From Streptomyces cathayae (GTDB lineage Bacteria; Actinomycetota; Actinomycetes; Streptomycetales; Streptomycetaceae), in the NCBI RefSeq assembly GCF_029760955.1, contig NZ_CP121682.1, positions 7,396,501 to 7,460,500 on the forward strand: DNA of 64,000 nt, read 5' to 3'. A program made the translations under genes and the position numbers. Under the pieces are notes generated by a model, which worked only from the letters and a program-made list of their open reading frames with translations, ran no database searches and had not been told where the DNA came from. This document shows, piece after piece, positions 1-10,789 of this stretch; position 1 is the first letter of the stretch, and every line of letters starts with the position of its first letter.

Positions 1-3000
1 TGATGCGCCGTCCGCCGCCAGGTCGGCGTGCACCGGAACGCCGGAACCCCGGGGCGCGAGCACATCCACCGGCCGGGTGCCCGCCGTGCCCAGGACGCCC
101 CACGGGGGCACCACCGAAGGTACGGGCGGCTCGGGCAGAGGCACCCAGTCCATCCGGTGGAGAACCCCAGGGACCGGATCCACCGTTCCCGATCCGGTAC
201 GCGGAAGGGGCCGGAGCATCAGCGAACGCACCGCGGCCACCGGCGCGCCCGCCGCGTCGGTCAACTCCACCCCGGCCCGCCCGTCCGGACCGGGAGTGAC
301 CCGCACCCGCAACCGCCGCGCGCCGGCCGTGTGCAGGCGCACCCCGCCGAAGGCGAACGGCAGGAAAACCCCACCACCATCCGTCCTGTCCGTCCCGGCA
401 CGGTCCGCCGTGCGCCCGTCGAGCGCCAGGACGTGCAGCGCCGCGTCCCACAGCGCCGGATGCAGAACGAATCCCGGGCCACCCGCGTCCGGGAGTGGGG
501 CCCCGGCGGCCTCGGGCAGCGTGACCTCGGCATACAGCTCCTCCCCGAGCCGCCAGGCGGCGTGCAGGCCCCGGAAGGCGGGGCCGTAGCTCAGCCCGCT
601 TTCGGCCAGCCGCTCGTACGGGTCGGCACCCGGATCGCCGGCGTACAGCGGCACCGCGTCCGGCGGCGGCCAGGGCGCGGCCCCGGCCCCTGCCCCGGCC
701 GCTCCGCGGTCCGCCGGCTGCCGCTCCGGCACGAGTGTCCCGGAGGCATGCCGATGCCAGGGCCGGTCACCCGTCGGCGTGTGCGGCCGGGCGTGGAAGA
801 GCACGGTCCGCCGTCCCGCACCGTCTGGCCCCGACACCTTCACCTGCAGCTCGACCGTGCCGTCCGCAGGCAGCGACAGCGGCGCGGTCAGGGCGAGTTC
901 GTCCAGGACGGGCGCGCCTGCCGACTCACCGACGTGCAGGGCCATCTCCACGAAGGCGGCCGCCGGCAGCAATATCTTCCCCGCCACCACATGGTCGGCC
1001 AACCAGGGCTGGTCGTGCACCGAGAGCAGCCCGCTCAGCAACAGCCCGTCGTCGTCGGCCGTCGCGGTACGGGACGACAGCAGCGGGTGGGCCGGGGCGT
1101 CCGGTGGGGGAGCGGCCCGATGCCGCGGGGTGGCGTCGAGCCAGTACCGGCGGCGCTGGAAGGCGTACGTGGGCAGGGGGACGCGCCGACCGCCGCGCCC
1201 GGCGAAGACGGCCCGCCAGTCGACGGGCACGCCATGGGTGTGCAGCGCGGCCACAGCGTCGAGCAGGGCGTCCGCCTCCGGCCGCGCCCCCCGCAGCGTC
1301 GGCAGGACCAGCGGCGTCGGGGTTCGCTCACCGACGGGCGCTCCGTTCGCGCCCGGGCCCGCCGGAGCCGCTCCGGTCGCGGCGAGGCAGCTGCGGACCA
1401 GGCCGGTGAGCACCCCGTCCGGCCCCAGCTCGACGTAGTGTGCCGCGCCCCGGTCCCGGAGATACGCCACCGAATCGGCGAAGCGGACCGGGCGGCGGAC
1501 ATGGCCCACCCAGAACTCCGGTGAGCTCAGCTCCTCCTTGGTGGCGGCCCGGCCGGACACGGCGCTGACCAGGGGAATCCGCGGTGCGGCGAAGAAGAGG
1601 CGCCGCACCACGTCCGCGAAGTCGGCCAGCATGGGTTCCATCCGCGCGGAGTGGAAGGCGTGGCTCACCCGCAGTGGCGTCGTGGACCGGCCCCGCTCCT
1701 GGAAGTGCGTGACGGTCTTCCGCACTGCGGTCTCGTCCCCGGAGACGACCACCGAGGCGGGCCCGTTGACGGCGGCGACCTCCACCGCACGTCCCGTCCC
1801 GGCGAGTCGGGCGGCCACTTCGGCCACCTCGTCCGCGTCGGCGGCCACGGCGGCCATCGCACCGCCCGCAGGCAGCGCGTCCATCAGCCGGCCCCGGGCC
1901 GCCACCAGGGTGCAGGCGTCCGCGAGGGACAGCACCCCGGCGACATGCGCCGCGGTCACCTCGCCCACCGAGTGCCCGGCCACCAGATCCGGGCGCACAC
2001 CCCAGGTCTCGAGCAGCCGGAACAGGGCTGTCTCCAGGGCGAAGAGCGCCGGCTGCGCGAACCGGGTCGTGTGCAGGAGCGCTTCCGTCTCCGTGCCGGA
2101 ACCGGCGAACACGACGTCCCGCAGAGGCACCGGCAGCAGCGGGTCGAGCAGGGAGCAGCTCTCGTCGAACGACCGGGCGAAGCTTGGATGGAGTTCCCGG
2201 GACTCGTACAATTCACGCCCCATACCAACGCGTTGGCTGCCCTGGCCGGTGAAGAGCAGGGCCAGCGGGCCCTGGCGACGGGACGTGCCCGTCCGCATCC
2301 CGGGCCGGCTTTTTCCCTCCGCCAACGCCCGCAGGGAGGCGAGCAGTTCCGCACGGTCCCGGGCCACCACCACGGCCCGGTGCTCGAAGGCCGCGCGGGT
2401 GGTGGCGAGCGAGTACCCGATGTCCACCGGCGCCGCGTCCGGGTCGGCGGCCACCTGGTCGTACAGCCGCCGCGCCTGGGCCCGCAGCCCCGGCCCGCTC
2501 CTCGCCGACACCGCAACAGCCACGGACGGCGGCACCGCCCCGCCATCGACGCGGCTGCTCCCGGCCTCGTAGTCCGCCACGGAAACCGGCGGCGGGGCAT
2601 CCCGATCCGCCGGGGCCTCCTCCAGCACCACATGGGCGTTGGTGCCGCTGATGCCGAAGGAGGACACCCCCGCTCTGCGGGGGCGGTCCGTCCTCGGCCA
2701 CTCCACCTCCCGGGTCAGCAGCGCCAACCGCCCCGACGACCAGTCGACCCGGCTGGTCGGTTCGCCGGCGTGCAGCGTACGCGGCAGCACGCCGTGGGCC
2801 ATCGCCTGCACCGTCTTGATCACGCCCGCCACCCCGGCGGCGGCCTGGGTGTGACCGATGTTCGACTTCACCGAGCCCAGCCGGAGCGGATGCTCCCGCG
2901 CCTCCCGCCCGTACGTCGCCGAAAACGCCTCCGCCTCGATGACATCGCCCAGCCGGGTGCCGGTGCCGTGTGCCTCCACTGCGTCGATGTCCCCGGGGCC

Positions 3001-5823
3001 CAGCCCCGCGTCCGCGAGGGCCTGCCGGATCACCCGCTGCTGAGCCGGGCCGTGCGGCGCCGTCAGCCCGTTGCTCGCCCCGTCCTGGTTCACCGCCGAG
3101 CCGCGGACCACGGCCAGCACCGGAAGCCCGGCGCGGCGCGCCTCGGACAACCGGCTCAGCAACAGCATGCCGGCGCCCTCGGCCCATCCCGTGCCGTCGG
3201 CGGACGCACCGAACGCCTTGCAGCGGCCGTCCGGGGCCAGCGCCCGCTGCCGGCTGAACTCCACGAACGACGAGGGCCCCGACATCACCGTGACCCCGCC
3301 GGCCAGCGCGAAGGAACACTCACCCCGGCGCAGCGCCTGGGCCGCCAGGTGCAGGGCCACCAGGGACGACGAGCACGCCGTGTCCACCGTGACGGCCGGG
3401 CCCTCCAGTCCGAAGGTGTAGGCGATACGACCTGAGGCGACGCTTCCGGCGCTGCCGATGCCGAGGTAGCCCTCGACATGCTCGGGTACCTCGGTGAGAC
3501 GGCCGGCGTAGTCGCTGTACATCAGCCCGACGTACACCCCGGTCGACGAGCCGCGCAGGGTGCGGGGAACGAGACCGGCGTGCTCGAAGGCCTCCCACGC
3601 CACTTCGAGCAGCAGCCGGTGCTGCGGGTCCATGGCCAAAGCCTCGCGAGGGGAGATGCCGAAGAAACCGGGGTCGAAGCGGTCCACACCGGACAGGAAG
3701 CCGCCCTCACGCACATACGTCCGGCCGGACCGCCCGGGGTCCGGGTCGTACAGCGCCTCCGTGTCCCAGCCCCGGTCGGTGGGGAACGGACCGATGGCGT
3801 CCCTCCCGTCGGCCACCAGCCGCCACAGCTCCTCGGGGGAGGCCACGCCCCCGGGATAGCGGCAGGCCATCCCCACGATCACCACAGGATCGTCGTCCGA
3901 CCCAGCCGCGCCTCGGTGCGCGATCCCGGCTCCCGACGGTGCGGTGGCGCTCCGCGAACGGAGGTGGGCGGCGAGTGCGGCGGCCGTGGGGAAGTCGAAG
4001 GCGACGGCCTCGGAGAGCGGGAGGCCGGTCGCCGCCGACAACCGTTCCCGTAGCACCGTCGCCGTCAGCGAGTCCATGCCGAGATCGCGGAGCGCCGTTT
4101 TGGACTCCACTGCCTCCGCCGTGCAACCGAGCACGGCGGCAGCCTCGTTCCGCACCAGGGCCAGCAGATCCGCCGTCGACTCCTCGGCCGCCCCTGTGCC
4201 CAGCGTCCGTGCGGGCCGGTCGGCGAGGTCGTGCCGCCGCACCTTTCCAGAGGCGGTACGGGGGATGCCCTCCACCTCGTACAGTTCGGCGGGCACCTTG
4301 AAAGCGGACAGTTCCGCGCGACAGGCGGCGAGGACCGCCCCCCTGTCCAGTACACCGCTGCCCGGTGCGGGGACCAGATAGCCGACCGGCACCTCGCCGA
4401 AGACGGGGTGCGGGCGTCCGGCCACGGCGGCGTCCGCCACCCCGGGCAGCCGCCGCAGCACCGCTTCCACCTCCGAGGGGTGGATGTTCGCCCCGCCTCG
4501 GATGATCAGCTCACTCGCCCGGCCGGTGATCACGAGTTCGCCGGAGGCCTCGATCCTGGCCAGGTCGCCGGTGCGGAACCAACCGTCGCGCAACACCTCG
4601 GCGGTGGCCTCCGGCCTGCCGTGGTAGCCGGTCATGACCCCAGGCCCGCTCACCCACAACTCGCCCTCGCCGGTGTCCTGTCCGTTCGCGCCACCGCCGA
4701 CCCGGACCCGGGTGCCGGGCAGCACCCGGCCGCACGACCCGGCCGCCGATGTGCTGCCCGGTGCCGCCATGGTGACCGGACCCGCCTCGGTGCTGCCGTA
4801 GTGCTCCAGGTAGGGGGCCCGGCAGATCGCCTCGAAGGACCTCCGGAACTCGGACCCCGCCGAAACGCCCCCGCTGATGCAGCCCCGCAGCGCGGGCGCC
4901 CTGAGCCCGCCGCCCTCCTCCCCGTCACCCCCCTCGCTCCGGACCGCGTCGAGCAGGGCCGAGTACGTCGTCGGCACCCCGCCGAGGAGAGTGTAGGGGG
5001 CGTCCGTACGGCGCAGTTCGCCGAGCACCTCGGCCACCGAGAACCGGGGCGGGAGCATGGCGCTCGCCCCGGTCGCGGTCACCCCAAGGGCGCAGACCAC
5101 CTGGCTCATGGCGTGGTGGAGGGGCAACGGCCACAGCACCCGGTCCCGTTCCGACAGACCGAGAACACCGACGAGGCCCGCCGCGACCGGCGCGAGGCGG
5201 TTGCGCTGGGTGGACAGCACTCCCTTGGGGGTGCCGGAGGACCCGGAGGTGTAGAGCAGCCACGCCGTCTCGTCCAACCCAAGATCGTCCCGGGCGGTCG
5301 TCCCCGGCTCCGTACACGCCAACTCCTCGTACCGCAGAACGCCGCCCGCCGCCCCGGCCCCGTGCGCCGACGCTCCGGAGTCGCCGGTCAGCGGAGTGTC
5401 CCCGTCCTCCTCACCGCCCTCGGCCACCACCACGATCAGCCCGGAGCGGGACAGCAGTCCCCGCCGATGCGTCAGCCGGGCCTCATCGGTGATGAGCACG
5501 CGCGCACCACAGTCCTCCAGCAGACGGGCCAACTCCGCCCCTGAGCTCCCGGGATCCAGCGGCACCCCCACCCCGCTCGCCCGGGTGACGGCGAGCAGGC
5601 TCTCGACCGCCTCGACACGGTTGCCGAGCAGGATGGCCACCCGTTCGCCCCGCGCCAGGCCGAGCCCCGCCACATGTCCGGCCAGCCGTCCGGTCCTGCA
5701 TTCCAGGTCCCGGTAGGTCCGCCGCGTACGGCGGTCCTGGAAGGCGACCTTCTCCCCGAGGCGCCGGGCATGTTCCCGGAGCGACTCCGGCAGTGGCCTG
5801 AGGGTGTCCGTGTCCGTACCCAC
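1..5823 (-). CDS. Type I polyketide synthase: CoA-ligase starter module plus first extension module (partial, runs off the left edge)
   Basis: The reading frame stays open for 1941 codons to the left edge, so the C-terminus is missing. Seen in order: an AMP-binding CoA-ligase domain (residues 1-510, motif [11 protein letters not shown] near 190), an ACP (540-625, DLGMDSL with the phosphopantetheine Ser near 584), a ketosynthase (from 645; active-site DTACSSS near 816, then EAHGTGT and NIGH), an acyltransferase (GHSVGE near 1282; HAFH near 1389, the malonyl-CoA signature) and a dehydratase ([10 protein letters not shown] near 1610, second motif DAALH near 1793). A CoA-ligase/ACP loader implies that a free carboxylic acid primes the chain, as in candicidin-type and rapamycin-type synthases; the acid cannot be read here. 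The GTG start is chosen because GGAAGGGG lies about 10 bases upstream. A KR and ACP should follow outside the window. Confidence 0.95.
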   Translation of the reverse strand, partial: MGTDTDTLRPLPESLREHARRLGEKVAFQDRRTRRTYRDLECRTGRLAGHVAGLGLARGERVAILLGNRVEAVESLLAVTRASGVGVPLDPGSSGAELARLLEDCGARVLITDEARLTHRRGLLSRSGLIVVVAEGGEEDGDTPLTGDSGASAHGAGAAGGVLRYEELACTEPGTTARDDLGLDETAWLLYTSGSSGTPKGVLSTQRNRLAPVAAGLVGVLGLSERDRVLWPLPLHHAMSQVVCALGVTATGASAMLPPRFSVAEVLGELRRTDAPYTLLGGVPTTYSALLDAVRSEGGDGEEGGGLRAPALRGCISGGVSAGSEFRRSFEAICRAPYLEHYGSTEAGPVTMAAPGSTSAAGSCGRVLPGTRVRVGGGANGQDTGEGELWVSGPGVMTGYHGRPEATAEVLRDGWFRTGDLARIEASGELVITGRASELIIRGGANIHPSEVEAVLRRLPGVADAAVAGRPHPVFGEVPVGYLVPAPGSGVLDRGAVLAACRAELSAFKVPAELYEVEGIPRTASGKVRRHDLADRPARTLGTGAAEESTADLLALVRNEAAAVLGCTAEAVESKTALRDLGMDSLTATVLRERLSAATGLPLSEAVAFDFPTAAALAAHLRSRSATAPSGAGIAHRGAAGSDDDPVVIVGMACRYPGGVASPEELWRLVADGRDAIGPFPTDRGWDTEALYDPDPGRSGRTYVREGGFLSGVDRFDPGFFGISPREALAMDPQHRLLLEVAWEAFEHAGLVPRTLRGSSTGVYVGLMYSDYAGRLTEVPEHVEGYLGIGSAGSVASGRIAYTFGLEGPAVTVDTACSSSLVALHLAAQALRRGECSFALAGGVTVMSGPSSFVEFSRQRALAPDGRCKAFGASADGTGWAEGAGMLLLSRLSEARRAGLPVLAVVRGSAVNQDGASNGLTAPHGPAQQRVIRQALADAGLGPGDIDAVEAHGTGTRLGDVIEAEAFSATYGREAREHPLRLGSVKSNIGHTQAAAGVAGVIKTVQAMAHGVLPRTLHAGEPTSRVDWSSGRLALLTREVEWPRTDRPRRAGVSSFGISGTNAHVVLEEAPADRDAPPPVSVADYEAGSSRVDGGAVPPSVAVAVSARSGPGLRAQARRLYDQVAADPDAAPVDIGYSLATTRAAFEHRAVVVARDRAELLASLRALAEGKSRPGMRTGTSRRQGPLALLFTGQGSQRVGMGRELYESRELHPSFARSFDESCSLLDPLLPVPLRDVVFAGSGTETEALLHTTRFAQPALFALETALFRLLETWGVRPDLVAGHSVGEVTAAHVAGVLSLADACTLVAARGRLMDALPAGGAMAAVAADADEVAEVAARLAGTGRAVEVAAVNGPASVVVSGDETAVRKTVTHFQERGRSTTPLRVSHAFHSARMEPMLADFADVVRRLFFAAPRIPLVSAVSGRAATKEELSSPEFWVGHVRRPVRFADSVAYLRDRGAAHYVELGPDGVLTGLVRSCLAATGAAPAGPGANGAPVGERTPTPLVLPTLRGARPEADALLDAVAALHTHGVPVDWRAVFAGRGGRRVPLPTYAFQRRRYWLDATPRHRAAPPPDAPAHPLLSSRTATADDDGLLLSGLLSVHDQPWLADHVVAGKILLPAAAFVEMALHVGESAGAPVLDELALTAPLSLPADGTVELQVKVSGPDGAGRRTVLFHARPHTPTGDRPWHRHASGTLVPERQPADRGAAGAGAGAAPWPPPDAVPLYAGDPGADPYERLAESGLSYGPAFRGLHAAWRLGEELYAEVTLPEAAGAPLPDAGGPGFVLHPALWDAALHVLALDGRTADRAGTDRTDGGGVFLPFAFGGVRLHTAGARRLRVRVTPGPDGRAGVELTDAAGAPVAAVRSLMLRPLPRTGSGTVDPVPGVLHRMDWVPLPEPPVPSVVPPWGVLGTAGTRPVDVLAPRGSGVPVHADLAADGAS

Positions 5824-6170
5824 TCGTTCCGCCCCTTCCGTGGACTCCTGGGGAAGATGGTGGCGCGGTTCGCCTGGTTCCCCTGCGGCAGTGGCACAGC
5901 GACCCTGCTCATTCCGTGGCGGAGGGCCCGGCCCTTGCTGAATACCTCATCCATACAGGTGGGAGCGGGTTTCGGGGTGCTGGCCGTGGCCGATCGAGTC
6001 GCCGCTGTCGCGCGGCGGCGGTGGGCGCGGCAGGATGATCGGTCGTGCTGCTGCGACTGGCGTACCTGGGTATGGCGAACGCGTTCGAGATGGGGTGCGG
6101 TCCTCTGAAGGGAAGGGTTGAGCTGGAAGAGCGCTGAACGGGGCTGTGTTCGGGGCCGTTCGTCTCTACC
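5824..6170. other. Upstream region of the PKS with an IS fragment, no intact gene
   Basis: No gene is supported here. It should contain the PKS promoter on the minus strand. Near 6044-6096 the plus strand reads VLLRLAYLGMANAFE, which matches the N-terminus of the rve transposase encoded at 37086 on the other strand (MLLRLAYLTVTNAFA). It is therefore the 5' stub of a related insertion sequence. Confidence 0.6.
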
Positions 6171-6527
6171 GTGGTAGCGGAGGAGGGATGGCGGATGGGC
6201 TCGCTGTTCGAGGAGTTGGAAGCGCGCGAGGCAGCCGCCCGTGTTCGGTATGGTCCGGGTCGCCAGAGTCGCCCACCGGGGCCGAGGCGTGGGCAACGTC
6301 CACCCCGCCGACGCTGCGCTGTCGCTGCCGGCGGGCCGGCACTCGACGGGATTACGGCGACTCGCGGTGACCGAAGCCGTCCGCGGCTCGGAGCGGAAGC
6401 CGTACTGCGACTGCGTGCCGTCCTTGCCAACGGAGACCTCGACCCCTACTGGCGCTACCACGCCGCCCGCGAACACGAACGCCTCTCCCTCGCACCCGAC
6501 CAGCGGAACTACGCACGCACCGCCTGA
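6171..6527 (+). pseudogene. ISKra4-like transposase remnant
   Basis: A 118-codon frame begins with a short helical segment ([16 protein letters not shown]) and ends with [20 protein letters not shown] followed by QRNYARTA. From memory the ending resembles C-termini of ISKra4-family transposases of actinobacteria. The middle is low-complexity Arg/Pro/Gly and looks like out-of-frame DNA. It is read as a deletion-scarred IS remnant. About 60 bases covering its last codons and 3' flank recur near 7309 with roughly three quarters identity, supporting an IS end. Confidence 0.45.
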
Positions 6528-6569
6528 TCCCGGCGGTCGTTCGAAACGAACTGCACCCCACCGCCAGCC

Positions 6570-7220
6570 CTACTTGGGGCGACGGCGGCCGAGAGCGTGG
6601 GCGAGTTCGCCGACCGGCGCCAGCATGCGTCCGTCATCGCCCGCGCACCACCACACAACCTCGCGCTCCCGCTTCGAGCCGTGGACGCCGAGGTCATGTC
6701 GGGGGCACACCGGCCAGACCTGCCAGGTCTGTTCGAGCAGGCTCTCCTGGATCATGGTCGTCAGACTGGTCAGTGCCATGGTCGGGTCGTCGCACATGCT
6801 CGGCAGGATGTGGCCGCCCCGGTTGAGCCTTTCACCGTCGGCAAGGCGGACACCGGCTCCCGCGGGGAACCAGTCCTCCAGGACCTCGATCTCCGGTTCG
6901 CCCTCGATCCCACGCGTGGGCAGGTCGCGGGCTATGATCCGCAGCGCGTCGCGCAACGTCTCCAAACGCTCGGGGGCGAGGTCGAAGCCCGGCTCGAAAC
7001 CCACGTCGTCCAGGATGCGCCAGGCCAGGGCTGTCATCTCCGACCGTGGCACCTCGGCCGGATTCCGTTCGACGGCCTCCAGGACGGCGTCGGTGCGGTG
7101 GAACCAGTCGAGCAGTTCGCAGGCGAGGGCGACGACTTGCTGTGGGTCGAGATTGTCCTGACGCAGGCCGAGGTAGATCCTTCGCTTCAACTGTTCGGTA
7201 TCCGCTTCGTACTCAGCCAT
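6570..7220 (-). CDS. Conserved hypothetical protein, 216 aa
   Basis: I do not recognise a named domain. The protein is soluble, acidic in its N-terminal half and mostly helical, with a Trp/His-rich C-terminal segment (QTWQVWPVCPRHDLGVHG, then VVWWCAGDDGR) that could bind a ligand or metal. The ATG giving MAEYEADTEQ is preferred over upstream in-frame starts, which would add a low-complexity Arg-rich leader. It is flanked on both sides by similar ISKra4-like 3' ends, so it may be a gene caught between two insertions of one element. The composition looks like real coding sequence. Confidence 0.7.
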   Translation of the reverse strand: MAEYEADTEQLKRRIYLGLRQDNLDPQQVVALACELLDWFHRTDAVLEAVERNPAEVPRSEMTALAWRILDDVGFEPGFDLAPERLETLRDALRIIARDLPTRGIEGEPEIEVLEDWFPAGAGVRLADGERLNRGGHILPSMCDDPTMALTSLTTMIQESLLEQTWQVWPVCPRHDLGVHGSKREREVVWWCAGDDGRMLAPVGELAHALGRRRPK

Positions 7221-7308
7221 GGCGTTGCTCACCGGCCCAGTGGCCCGACGCGGCGCGGTTCCCCGCCGCATGGTTTTCGGCATGCCGCCTGATGCACTCA
7301 CCAGCGGA

Positions 7309-7368
7309 ACTACGACCTCACCACTTGATCGCGGCCGTCACTCGAGAGGAACCGCACCCAACTCGGCT
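7309..7368 (+). repeat. Second copy of the ISKra4-like 3' end
   Basis: The sequence CAGCGGAACTACG followed by ACCACTTGATC parallels that at 6499 (CAGCGGAACTACG, ACCGCCTGATC) over about 60 bases, including the end of the reading frame (QRNYDLTT versus QRNYARTA). The MutS-like fragment starts directly after it, so it marks the insertion breakpoint. Confidence 0.5.
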
Positions 7369-8075
7369 TCTACGTGGGCTGCCTGCACCTCCATCAGCGG
7401 CTTGCGGCCGAGCAGGAGCCGCTCTGCTTCCCCTTCCCCACAGCTCTGCCCGCTGGAGCGCCCGCCCTGAGCTGCCGCGGCCTCTACGACCCCCGCCTGA
7501 GTCTGCGCCGCAAGGAGCGGGTGGTCGGCAACGACGTCGACGCCGACGGGGTGCCACTGCTGGTGATCACCGGGGCCAATGCGGGCGGCAAATCCACGTT
7601 CCTGCGCAGCGTCGGAGTGGCGCAGCTGATGATGCAGGCGGACATGTTCGTATCCGCCTACTCCTTCGCGGCGGACGTCCGTGCGTGGCTGTTCACGCAC
7701 TTTTGGCGCGAGGAGGACGCGGAGATGGAGAGCGGCAAGCTGGACGAGGAGCTGTCCCGGATGAGCGGCATCGCGGACCTCGTGATGTCCGGGGCGATGG
7801 TGCTGTTCAACGAGTCCTTCGCGGCGACCAACGAGCGAGAGGGGGCCGAGATCGCCCGGCAGATCACCCGCGCCCTTCTCGATTCCGGCGTCAAGGTCCT
7901 GCTTGTCGCCCACCTATTCGACCTCGCCCACAGCCTCCACAAGAAGCCACCGGCAGAAGGCGCGGTGTTCCTGCGGGCCCAGCGGCAGGCGGACGGGAGC
8001 CACACCTCCCGACTGGAGGTGGGCGGGCCGCTGCCCACCGGCTTCGCCTGGATCTGTATCGCGGCGTCTTCAAAG
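7350..8075 (+). pseudogene. MutS-like ATPase, C-terminal fragment
   Basis: The frame encodes the ATPase domain of a MutS-related mismatch-repair protein: FYVGCLHLHQRL, Walker A GANAGGKST near 7575, an SRMSGIADLV segment, NESFAATNEREG (Walker B region) and LLVAHLFDLAHSLH. The N-terminal lever and clamp domains are absent; coding similarity begins abruptly next to an ISKra4-like end. Near 8047 the likely ending (DLYRGVFKEP) lies in another frame, so there is also a frameshift. No stop separates this fragment from the histidine kinase downstream, giving an artificial 706-codon open frame. It is a decayed gene. Confidence 0.8.
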
Positions 8076-8270
8076 AGCCCGCTCAGGCTCCGGGGCTTCG
8101 GGATCGAGCCTTGGCGTCGGGTATCGGCATTCGGCCGTCCTGTGCCGGGTCCTGGGGTGGTGGTGGGGCTGTGCGGGTTGTCGTTGTCATCGCCCGATCG
8201 GATGTCTCCGCGGTGGTGTTCGGTGTCGGCTGGGTCGGCGGTGTCCGGGTGTCGGTTCTACGGTGGTGGC

Positions 8271-9494
8271 ATGGTGGTGATCAGCGGTTGGCGGCGGGGG
8301 GCGGGTGCTCCGCTCGGGACGCTGGATGTGCTGGGGCCGGTGGTGTTGTTCGTGCTGTCGGTGGCGGCGGCCTCCGTCATCCCGCAGGAGCACCGGGTGG
8401 CGGTCCGTCCGGCTGCTGTGGTGCTGGCGGGGGTCTGTTGTTTTGCGTTGTTGTGGCGTCGTCGTCACCCGTTCGGTGTCCTGGCCGTCGCGCTTGTGTG
8501 CGGGGTGGGTTTTCAGGTGCTCGGGGTGCGGGAGAGTCCGTTGGTGACGAGTCCGGTCATTGTGTCCGTCTACACCGTGGCGGTCCGGACCGACCGGCGG
8601 ACGACGTGGGTGGTGGCGTCGGCGTCGGCCGCTCTGCTGGTGGGGGCGGGTGTGGTGTTCGGCTCCCGGTCATGGCTCGGGGACAACGTGGCGATGGTGG
8701 CCTGGACGGCGCTGCCTGCCGCGGTGGGGGACGGGGTGCGTTCGCGTCGCGCGTATGTGGCGGCGGTGGAGGAACGGGCGGAGTATGCGGAGCGGACGCG
8801 TGAGCAGGAGGCGCGGCAGCGGGTGGCGGCCGAGCGGATCCGGATCGCGCGCGAGTTGCATGATGTGGTCGCGCACCATATCGCCTTGATCAATGCGCAG
8901 GCCGGTGTTGCTGTTCACCTGGTGGAGCGGCGGCCGGAGCAGTTGGTGACCGCGTTGGAGGGCATCCGGGACACCAGTCGGTCCGCGCTGGAGGAACTCC
9001 GGGTGACCGTGGGTCTGCTGCGGCAGTCCGATGATCCGCGGGCGCCGCGGGATCCGATGCCGGGTCTGGCGCAGGTGCCGGAGCTGCTGGCGTCCTTCGG
9101 GCGGGTGGGCCTGTCCGTCGGGTATACGCGGCGCGGTGTGGCCGGGCCGCCGGCGCCGGCGGTGGATCTGGCCGCGTACCGCATCGTGCAGGAGGCCCTG
9201 ACGAATGTGCGCAAGCACGCCGGGGCCGATCACGCCCGTCTCTGTCTGCACTACCGGCCCCAGTGGCTGACGGTCACGGTCGAGGACGACGGGTGTGCCC
9301 GGCCGGACAGGCCCCCTTCCGGGACCGGTCACGGGCTGATCGGGATGCGTGAGCGTGCGGCCAGCGTCGGGGGAAAGCTGGAGGCCGCGGCGCGTCCCGG
9401 CGGGGGGTTCACCGTGACCGCCGAACTGCCGCTGCGGCCGGGTGCGGCCGTCGTGGCACCGGTCGGGCGGGACGCCGGGGAGGGATGGGCATGA
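8271..9494 (+). CDS. Sensor histidine kinase (HisKA_3 family, NarL-type)
   Basis: A 407-aa two-component sensor. The N-terminal 150 residues hold about five hydrophobic membrane segments (VVLFVLSVAAASVI, AAVVLAGVCCFALLW, FGVLAVALVCGVGFQVLG and others). A dimerisation helix follows with the phospho-acceptor His in ARELHDVVAHH (near residue 196), then a HATPase domain (DLAAYRIVQEALTNVRKHAG, GTGHGLIGMRERA). The ATG at 8271 follows weak ribosome-binding sequence; the frame is also open upstream through the MutS fragment, so the start is partly inferred. Its stop overlaps the response-regulator start (ATGA), so the pair is translationally coupled. The signal is unknown. Confidence 0.9.
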   Translation: MVVISGWRRGAGAPLGTLDVLGPVVLFVLSVAAASVIPQEHRVAVRPAAVVLAGVCCFALLWRRRHPFGVLAVALVCGVGFQVLGVRESPLVTSPVIVSVYTVAVRTDRRTTWVVASASAALLVGAGVVFGSRSWLGDNVAMVAWTALPAAVGDGVRSRRAYVAAVEERAEYAERTREQEARQRVAAERIRIARELHDVVAHHIALINAQAGVAVHLVERRPEQLVTALEGIRDTSRSALEELRVTVGLLRQSDDPRAPRDPMPGLAQVPELLASFGRVGLSVGYTRRGVAGPPAPAVDLAAYRIVQEALTNVRKHAGADHARLCLHYRPQWLTVTVEDDGCARPDRPPSGTGHGLIGMRERAASVGGKLEAAARPGGGFTVTAELPLRPGAAVVAPVGRDAGEGWA

Positions 9495-10186
9495 CGATCC
9501 GGGTACTGCTGGCCGATGACCAGGCCCTGCTGCGGGGCACTTTCAGGATGCTGTTCGATTCCGCCGACGACATGGAGACGGTGGGTGAGGCGTCCGACGG
9601 CCGGGAGGCGGTGGAGCTGGCGAGGGCGCGGCATCCGGATGTGATCCTGATGGACATCCGGATGCCGGAGATGGACGGGCTGGCCGCCACGCGGCTGATC
9701 GGTGAGGCGGGGGATCTCTCGGCGGTGAAGGTTTTGATCCTGACCACCTTCGAGGACGACGAGTACGTGGCGGAGGCTCTGCGGGCCGGGGCGAGCGGCT
9801 TTCTCGGCAAGGGTGCCCGGCCCGGGGAGCTGCTCGAGGCCGTCCGTACGGTGGCCGCAGGGGACGCGCTGCTGTCGCCTGCGGCGACCCGGGGGCTGAT
9901 CAGGCGGTTTCTGGCGCAGCCGGAACCGTGCACGGCGGCCGTGCACGAGCGGCTGGAGTGCCTGACGCGGCGGGAGCGCGATGTTCTGGGGCTTGTCGCG
10001 CTGGGACTGTCGAACGAGGAGATCGCCGAGCGTCTGTTCCTCAGCCCGTTGACGGCCAAGACCCATGTCAACCGGGCCATGACCAAGCTGGCCGTCCGTG
10101 ACCGGGCCCAGCTGGTGGTCATCGCCTATCAGTGCGGTGTGGTCAGCCCGGTGACGGGGGCGGTTCGTCCTGCGGTGTCCGGGTGA
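9491..10186 (+). CDS. LuxR/NarL-family response regulator
   Basis: A 231-aa partner of the upstream kinase. The receiver domain begins MTIRVLLADDQALLRGTF; the phosphorylation Asp lies in VILMDIRMPEMDG (near residue 54), and the conserved Thr and Lys are in LTTFEDDEY and FLGKGA. The C-terminal LuxR HTH is LTRRERDVLGLVALGLSNEEIAERL with TAKTHVNRAMTKL. ATG 9491 is preferred over ATG 9485 because GGAGGG lies six bases before it and the ATGA overlap with the kinase stop is typical of coupled genes. It probably controls nearby genes, possibly the small zinc-finger protein downstream. Confidence 0.93.
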   Translation: MTIRVLLADDQALLRGTFRMLFDSADDMETVGEASDGREAVELARARHPDVILMDIRMPEMDGLAATRLIGEAGDLSAVKVLILTTFEDDEYVAEALRAGASGFLGKGARPGELLEAVRTVAAGDALLSPAATRGLIRRFLAQPEPCTAAVHERLECLTRRERDVLGLVALGLSNEEIAERLFLSPLTAKTHVNRAMTKLAVRDRAQLVVIAYQCGVVSPVTGAVRPAVSG

Positions 10187-10202
10187 GTGCCGGCGTGGCC
10201 GC

Positions 10203-10247
10203 GGAGCGCGTCGTGGCCCTGGCGGGGAGCGCGTCGTGGCCCTGGCG
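10203..10247 (+). repeat. Two-copy tandem repeat, 22-bp unit with 23-bp period
   Basis: GGAGCGCGTCGTGGCCCTGG occurs twice in a row just downstream of the response regulator. It lies in an intergenic stretch with no supported gene (10187-10441) and looks like a local slippage duplication. Confidence 0.75.
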
Positions 10248-10441
10248 TGGGTGGGGCTGTGGTGGGTGGGGCTGTCGGGTACTGCGGTCGTGGTAGCCGG
10301 GAATTGCTGCGCGGGGACGATGCGCGGGGGCCGTTGCCGGGCGATGGTGAGGTCATGGAACGGAGCCGTGTACCGGTTGTGCCGGCCGGACACCGGCCCC
10401 GTGGACGGGGTGATCGCCACCCCTGCACGAAGGGACCTGCC

Positions 10442-10789
10442 ATGTTCACTGCCTCCCGGGATTGCCGCATCATCGGTGACCTGCTGGAAGGACACGCCCT
10501 CAACGTCCTGGACCCCGGGGAGACGAGCGCGGTCCGCGCCCATCTGGCGGCCTGTGCCGAGTGCCGGGACGAGCATCACTGTCTCGCGGCCGTGGCCGCG
10601 CACCTGTCCTGTCTTCGCAGGGCCCTGGCGGACGGCCCGGGCCGGCCGCGGGCGTCGTCCCCGTCCGGGGCGGCCGGCTGCGGCCGTGGTTCGCGGCATC
10701 GTCGCCGCCGGCACGGTGCGGCCCGAGGGGCTCCGGCCGCTTCGCTCACGCTGTCCCAGTGGGTGAGCCGGCTTGCCTGTGTCAGGTGA
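10442..10789 (+). CDS. Small zinc-finger (anti-sigma-like, zf-HC2) protein
   Basis: A 115-aa protein. Its first 55 residues carry a putative anti-sigma zinc finger of the form H-x3-C-x2-C (VRAHLAACAECRDEHH), preceded by DLLEGHALNVLDPGETSAV, the usual lead-in helix of zf-HC2 domains. The C-terminal half is Arg/Gly-rich with no clear membrane segment, unlike classical membrane anti-sigma factors. AAGGGA sits 7 bases before the ATG. No sigma gene is adjacent, so a role as a redox or zinc-sensing anti-sigma factor is inferred only from the domain. Confidence 0.7.
   Translation: MFTASRDCRIIGDLLEGHALNVLDPGETSAVRAHLAACAECRDEHHCLAAVAAHLSCLRRALADGPGRPRASSPSGAAGCGRGSRHRRRRHGAARGAPAASLTLSQWVSRLACVR

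Noticed and set aside
28..3435. Long plus-strand open frames (28-1524, 1651-3435) opposite the PKS
   Set aside because: Arg/Pro/Gly-rich translations with no motifs; they are antisense shadows of the PKS domains, whose active sites are all on the minus strand.
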